NCBI GenBank assembly: GCA_958414155.1
Contig: CATYWI010000031.1
Coordinates: forward strand, 1-8,431
Direction of reading: 5' to 3'
Source: an uncultured Anaerotruncus sp.
Lineage (GTDB): Bacteria > Bacillota_A > Clostridia > Oscillospirales > CAG-272
Length of the DNA stretch: 8,431 nt
Below, piece after piece: positions 5,796-8,431 of the stretch (positions are counted from its first letter, which is position 1; each line of letters opens with the position of its first letter). Both the position numbers and the translations under genes were made by a program. The notes below the pieces were generated by a model that did not search any database, was not told the DNA's origin, and saw nothing but the letters and a program-made list of their open reading frames with translations.

Positions 5796-6065
5796 ATGGA
5801 AATCTCTAAAACGACACAGAGAGCACAAGGCGAAGAAATAAAGCGCATTCCCATTGCGCGTTGTCCGGTGGACGGTTGCGGAAGAACGCTTCTGTACAGC
5901 ACGGATCCGAAAGAGAAAAACACGGTGACGATCAGCGTTGCCAAGCCGGACTACCAAGGTAAAACGATGCTGTGCCCGCGGTGCAAAACCATGCTTGCGG
6001 TGATTGAAAAGCCGAAAGTGGCGCGGGGATATGTCGCCATTCCTGTTACAAGCGCAACATTTTAA
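5796..6065 (+). CDS. Small zinc-ribbon-like protein of unknown function
   Basis: An 89-aa protein with two cysteine pairs, CPVDGC (Cys23, Cys28) and CPRC (Cys60, Cys63), separated by about 31 residues, consistent with a zinc ribbon or rubredoxin-like knuckle. Between them lies a predicted beta segment (NTVTISVAKPDY). The C-terminus is short and hydrophobic (VARGYVAIPVTSATF). I do not recognise the family. The start is uncertain: ATG 5772 would overlap the YdeI-family gene by 14 bp, as the previous gene pair does, while ATG 5796 begins MEISKTTQ, and neither has a strong SD. It is the last gene before the terminator at 6110-6173, so it closes the lexA-like operon. A nucleic-acid-binding or protein-binding accessory role is plausible but unproven. 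Confidence 0.7.
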   Translation: MEISKTTQRAQGEEIKRIPIARCPVDGCGRTLLYSTDPKEKNTVTISVAKPDYQGKTMLCPRCKTMLAVIEKPKVARGYVAIPVTSATF

Positions 6066-6068
6066 TCG

Positions 6069-6173
6069 AAAGTGAGCCATCCTCCCGTCGGTGAAAACGG
6101 GAGCTAAGGGTGAGTATCAGAAGATTTTGCAGAGTGCAACTCTGTTTTCTTCCGATGCTCACTTTTTCTTTTT
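6069..6173 (+). ncRNA. Structured RNA segment with mutually exclusive stems before the HTH_17 gene
   Basis: Three elements are visible. The hairpin CTCCCGT (6082-6088) pairs with ACGGGAG (6097-6103). A hairpin CAGAG/CTCTG lies at 6130-6144. The 3' strand GATGCTCAC (6154-6162) can pair with either of two upstream copies: GTGAGCCATC (6072-6081, continuing leftward with AAA against TTT) or GTGAGTATC (6110-6118). This choice between two partners resembles the architecture of attenuators and riboswitches. It does not match a riboswitch class I can name. It could equally be only the operon terminator with a chance duplication. Confidence 0.4.
6110..6173 (+). terminator. Strong intrinsic terminator of the lexA-like operon
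   Basis: A 15-nt arm (6110-6124) pairs with 6148-6162 with one G-U and one A-C exception, encloses a small internal CAGAG/CTCTG hairpin, and is followed by TTTTTCTTTTT (6163-6173). It lies 44 bp after the zinc-ribbon gene and 23 bp before the next ATG, so it separates the two transcription units or gates read-through between them. Confidence 0.8.
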
Positions 6174-6196
6174 GCAAAAAATAACGGAGGTGTTAT

Positions 6197-6424
6197 ATGA
6201 AAAACTCAAACACTTTGAACACATCGAGCATCAAAAATTTTGATGAGCTGCCGCTGTTTCTTAACGCAGAAACGGTTGCGAATGTGTTGGGGATAGCCAT
6301 GTCCTCGGCATACGAGCTGATGAAGGAAAAAGACTTTCCCGCGTTGCGTGTCGGGAACCGTCTGATTGTTCCGAAAGAAAAGTTCATCGCGTGGGTAGAA
6401 ATGAAAACGGAGGTGAGTAAATGA
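6197..6424 (+). CDS. Excisionase-like helix-turn-helix protein (HTH_17/MerR-type fold)
   Basis: A 75-aa protein whose residues 20-68 match the HTH_17 excisionase/DNA-binding family: LFLNAETVANVLGIAMSSAY, then ELMKEKDFPALRVGNRLIVP, then KEKFIAWVE. Such small proteins serve as Xis-type directionality factors or local regulators in integrative elements. The start is fixed by GGAGG (6186-6190) 6 nt before ATG 6197. The stop overlaps the next start by ATGA, so translation is coupled to the downstream winged-helix gene. It lies directly after the terminator/structured RNA at 6069-6173, which may control it. Whether it acts with the integrase about 1.8 kb downstream is inferred from co-location only. 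Confidence 0.86.
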   Translation: MKNSNTLNTSSIKNFDELPLFLNAETVANVLGIAMSSAYELMKEKDFPALRVGNRLIVPKEKFIAWVEMKTEVSK

Positions 6425-7374
6425 GCGGTATCTGTCCCGAGCTTGACGCAAGGCTTTCGGCGGAGCTTGACCGTTACTATTTTTCAACTGACGGCTCGGG
6501 GCTGAATCTCGACCGATGGGAAAAGCACCGCGTGATAAATGCTCTGCATCGGCTGTGGAATATCGAAGAAATCGCTTGCTACGGAGTCGGCTTTGCAACC
6601 GAGGATATCCGAAAAGTAATACTCGACCTCATGAAGCCCGCGCATATCAGGCTTGCGTTGAAAACGGTTGATTTGAATTCCGGAGCGGCATATTCACTAT
6701 GGCTCGGATGTGCGATTTTTATGTTTGCAAAATTTGATGAGGATCTCCAACATGAAATCAGGAAAGGAATTCTCAGTCGCGGATATTTGCCTTTGGTTGT
6801 GGCGGGTTTTCTTTCCGAAGTGGTGATCACGGAAAAATGCAGACACATCTCGCAACGCATCAAGGTGAATCTTTCTCTCAAAGAGAAAACGCAATACGAT
6901 TTTGCACGCATCGTCACGCACGGCACTGCCCGCAAATCTTATGCGGAGGGTAACTACTTCATGGTGCCGAACAGCGTGCTGTATATGGATCTCTCGGGCG
7001 GTGAAATTCTGCTATACGCCTGTCTGCTTTATTATGAAGACCGCAGGACACATACCTGCTATCCGTCCTTCCGTGAGATCGGGGAGCGGATCGGAATGTC
7101 AAAGAACACGGTGATGAAATATCTTCGTTCACTTGAAAAACGCGGGCTGGTCGAAACCGAGCAGACCTTGATAAGGACAAAGAGCGGTGAGGTTCACAAC
7201 GGCACGCTGAAATATCACATCACGCCTATCGCTCCCATCAAGAAAGCGTATGACGAAAAGGAGCTTGACAAGCTGAAGCGGGAGGCGGAAATGCGGGAGC
7301 GGATTGCAAAATATGAGCGGCACACAAAAAACAGCGTTCATGCCGAAAATCACGCGGAAAACGGGCAAATGTGA
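6421..7374 (+). CDS. Winged-helix (HTH_36-like) protein, replication-initiator-like
   Basis: A 317-aa protein with a recognisable winged helix at about residues 181-268: FMVPNSVLYMDLSGGEILLY, then YPSFREIGERIGMSKNTVMK and YLRSLEKRGLVETEQTLI, with a wing ending LKYHI. This form occurs in RepA_N/DnaD-like initiators and in helix-turn-helix proteins of Firmicute conjugative elements. The C-terminal tail (278-302) is charged and probably coiled coil. The first 175 residues, with helical DRWEKHRVINALHRLW and a segment DLNSGAAYSLWLGCAIFMFAKF, are not a domain I recognise. The ATGA overlap with the HTH_17 gene and GGAGGTG (6409-6415) fix the start. A terminator-like hairpin follows at 7445-7468. It may initiate element replication or regulate nearby genes; the family call for the winged helix is firm, the role is not. 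Confidence 0.8.
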   Translation: MSGICPELDARLSAELDRYYFSTDGSGLNLDRWEKHRVINALHRLWNIEEIACYGVGFATEDIRKVILDLMKPAHIRLALKTVDLNSGAAYSLWLGCAIFMFAKFDEDLQHEIRKGILSRGYLPLVVAGFLSEVVITEKCRHISQRIKVNLSLKEKTQYDFARIVTHGTARKSYAEGNYFMVPNSVLYMDLSGGEILLYACLLYYEDRRTHTCYPSFREIGERIGMSKNTVMKYLRSLEKRGLVETEQTLIRTKSGEVHNGTLKYHITPIAPIKKAYDEKELDKLKREAEMRERIAKYERHTKNSVHAENHAENGQM

Positions 7375-7410
7375 AGATTTATGCGAAGGTCGATTTTCAA
7401 GCAGGAGAAA

Positions 7411-7618
7411 GGGCGTGCGTCAAAAACGCTCGCCCGAATCACATCGGCGGGCAGAGCCCTCCGTTTTTCACGCGTTTTGACCGCATTTGCTCGCTTTTTC
7501 GCGGGTTTCGCCGGGAAGAAAACCATGCGCAAGTGTGTGTCAAAAATCGCATGAACACAAATTCAGGCGCCTGCAATGCGAAAAAGTCAGTGTTTGCGGG
7601 CTCTTTGCAGGCGTCTGA
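7411..7618 (+). other. Inverted- and direct-repeat cluster; candidate oriT/origin or operator region
   Basis: The 263 nt between the winged-helix gene and the ribbon-helix-helix gene contain several repeats. Inverted repeat 1 is GGGCGTGCG/CGCTCGCCC (7411-7419/7427-7435, one mismatch). Inverted repeat 2 is a 14-bp pair at 7563-7576/7605-7618 with one G-T exception and a 28-nt spacer. Direct repeats GTGCGTCAAAAA (7415-7426) and GTGTGTCAAAAA (7535-7546) are 120 bp apart. The reading frame stays open from GTG 7371, but the strong SD at 7626-7632 marks the real gene start. Origins of transfer have this repeat style and often lie beside a ribbon-helix-helix accessory gene. No relaxase is in the window to confirm it. 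Confidence 0.45.
7445..7468 (+). terminator. Terminator-like hairpin after the winged-helix gene
   Basis: CGG-C-GGGC (7445-7452) pairs with GCCC-T-CCG (7456-7463) with one mismatch and a 3-nt loop, followed by TTTTT (7464-7468). It lies 70 bp after the stop of the winged-helix gene. The T-run is short, so strength is moderate. Confidence 0.5.
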
Positions 7619-7637
7619 GGCAAAAAAGGAGGCTTTT

Positions 7638-8036
7638 ATGGAGAACAGGCAAACTCGTTTTTCTCTGCATATCAGCGAGGAAACATTGGACACGGCAAAG
7701 GCGCTCAGCAAGTCGGACGGCTCCAAAAGTGTCAGCGAATATATCGAAAAGGCGGTTGATTTTTATAATGCGTACCTCTGTAATCGCAGAGCGCCCGAGC
7801 TGATTTCTTCCGAGACGGTGGATACTTTGCGGAGAGTGCTTGACAAGCGTGAGCACGCGCGCAGCAGTGCGCTCTTCAAGCTGTCGGTTGAAATTTCAAT
7901 GCTGCTCAATGTGATTGCGGCGACAAATGACATTGAAGGTGAAGACCTCGGCAGACTTCGTCACGCCTGCATCGAGGAAGTCCGGAGAATCAACGGAAGT
8001 GTTTCTCTTGACAACGCAATCGAATGGCAGAAATAA
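7638..8036 (+). CDS. Ribbon-helix-helix DNA-binding protein
   Basis: A 132-aa protein whose first 47 residues have the ribbon-helix-helix pattern: a short strand TRFSLHIS, helix EETLDTAKALSKSDG, turn, and helix SVSEYIEKAVDFYNAYL. This matches CopG/Arc-type repressors and the MobC-like accessory proteins of mobilisation systems. The rest is helical (DTLRRVLDKREHARSSALFKLSVEISMLLNVIAA, then LGRLRHACIEEVRRINGS) and probably forms oligomers. The start at 7638 is chosen for AAGGAGG (7626-7632) with 5-nt spacing. An in-frame GTG at 7371 would add 89 residues of unrecognisable sequence and has no support. The gene follows a repeat-rich region that could be its binding site, and precedes the integrase leader by about 55 bp. 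Relaxosome accessory or autoregulator are both possible. Confidence 0.82.
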   Translation: MENRQTRFSLHISEETLDTAKALSKSDGSKSVSEYIEKAVDFYNAYLCNRRAPELISSETVDTLRRVLDKREHARSSALFKLSVEISMLLNVIAATNDIEGEDLGRLRHACIEEVRRINGSVSLDNAIEWQK

Positions 8037-8062
8037 ATTCGGAATCGCAATTTTTTTGATGC

Positions 8063-8082
8063 AGGAAACAAAGAAAAAACAT
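8063..8082 (+). repeat. 20-bp perfect direct repeat, copy 2 (upstream of integrase leader)
   Basis: The second copy of AGGAAACAAAGAAAAAACAT, identical to 3365-3384. It lies 27 bp after the ribbon-helix-helix gene and 97 bp before the integrase start. Confidence 0.6.
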
Positions 8083-8091
8083 CGGGGCGAT

Positions 8092-8154
8092 TTGATAACT
8101 TTCCGATAACTCTTTCGATTTCCGCTGGATATATAAAAAGCTTTGTGGTATTGT
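8092..8154 (+). promoter_or_regulatory. Leader B: integrase promoter/operator block, paralogous to leader A
   Basis: GATAACT occurs at 8094-8100 and 8105-8111, 11 bp apart, followed by GCTGGA (8124-8129), 11 variable bases and CTTTGTGGTATTGT (8141-8154). Order and inner spacing match leader A (2671-2732), with the 14-nt end block differing at one base. The likely functions are integrase promoter plus a binding site for the XRE repressor, the HTH_17 protein, or the integrase itself. Confidence 0.5.
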
Positions 8155-8178
8155 TGTGCGTAAAAGAAGGTGAAAAAT

Positions 8179-8431
8179 ATGGGTAAACGACGTCCGAACG
8201 GGGACGGGATGGTCAGAAAAAGACCGGACGGAAGATGGGAAGCACGCATCATCGTCGGGCACAAAGAGGACGGCAAGCCGATATACAAATCGGTCTTCGG
8301 CAAGACGCAGAGCGAGGCGATGACGAAATTTTATAAGCTCCTCGAGACCTACCGCGGGGTGGAGCTGAACGAGGACTGCCTCGTGAACCTGAACGAATGG
8401 CTCGACCGTTGGCTCTGCTATCAGAAGGATG
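8179..8431 (+). CDS. int: Tyrosine-type integrase, N-terminal part, cut by window end
   Basis: The first 84 residues of a phage/ICE-type tyrosine recombinase. The N-terminal arm-DNA-binding domain is clear: GDGMVRKRPDGRWEARIIVG (residues 9-28), then GKPIYKSVFGKTQSEAMTKF, a three-stranded sheet plus helix. The core-binding domain starts with LNEWLDRWLCYQ (about 71-82). The catalytic domain lies beyond the window. It would integrate and, with an excisionase, excise the element. The start at 8179 follows AGAAGG (8165-8170) with 8-nt spacing. Integrases usually sit next to one end of their element, so an attachment site is expected nearby, either upstream of 8179 or after the gene's 3' end. Confidence 0.9.
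   Translation, partial: MGKRRPNGDGMVRKRPDGRWEARIIVGHKEDGKPIYKSVFGKTQSEAMTKFYKLLETYRGVELNEDCLVNLNEWLDRWLCYQKD

Noticed and set aside
7371..7637. In-frame GTG extension of the ribbon-helix-helix gene
   Set aside because: The added 89 residues are not domain-like, the DNA is full of inverted repeats, and AAGGAGG sits just before ATG 7638.
8130..8137. TATATAAA as the -10 box of the integrase gene
   Set aside because: No acceptable -35 lies 16-18 bp upstream, and this stretch is the unconserved gap when leaders A and B are aligned.
1..8431. CRISPR arrays, tRNA or rRNA genes, insertion sequences
   Set aside because: No regularly spaced repeats, cloverleaf-like segments, rRNA signatures or transposase ORFs are visible on either strand.

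Overview
The window looks like part of a Gram-positive, Clostridia-type genome (gut Oscillospiraceae or Lachnospiraceae style). Almost every gene has a strong GGAGG-like Shine-Dalgarno (SD), genes are tightly packed with ATGA-type or 8-14 bp overlaps, and the mix of families (TipAS domain, variant peptide deformylase, LexA-like regulator, HTH_17, ribbon-helix-helix protein, tyrosine integrase) is typical of integrative elements in that class. This is inferred from gene content and signals only. All supported genes are on the + strand.

Left part (1-2658): the end of a Nudix hydrolase is followed after 4 bp by a strikingly AT-rich two-gene cassette, a 317-aa soluble protein of unknown function and a 183-aa protein with about five membrane segments. 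Composition returns to moderate GC within a stand-alone TipAS (antibiotic-recognition) domain that lacks the MerR DNA-binding half. A deformylase-like gene with a changed first motif comes next. The cassette has the layout of a cargo or defence-type insertion.

Middle part (2659-6173): an unusual leader precedes a 44-codon ORF that contains a 46-nt hairpin and overlaps an XRE-type repressor gene. A consensus promoter (TTGACA-17-TATAAT) then drives an apparent operon: a LexA/phage-repressor-like self-cleaving regulator, an AlkZ-like winged-helix DNA glycosylase family protein, a YdeI/OmpD-associated family protein, and a small zinc-ribbon protein. It ends in a structured region with a strong terminator. 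This looks like a regulator plus repair cargo unit that would respond to DNA damage.

Right part (6174-8431): an excisionase-like HTH_17 protein is coupled to a winged-helix (HTH_36-like) protein. Then comes a 263-nt stretch rich in inverted repeats, a ribbon-helix-helix protein, and the start of a tyrosine integrase cut by the window end. The integrase leader closely resembles the leader of the 44-codon ORF/XRE gene more than 5 kb upstream, and a 20-bp perfect repeat links it to the lexA-like promoter region. This suggests that the repressor genes and the integrase share regulatory sites. No relaxase, tRNA, rRNA, CRISPR array or insertion sequence is visible.
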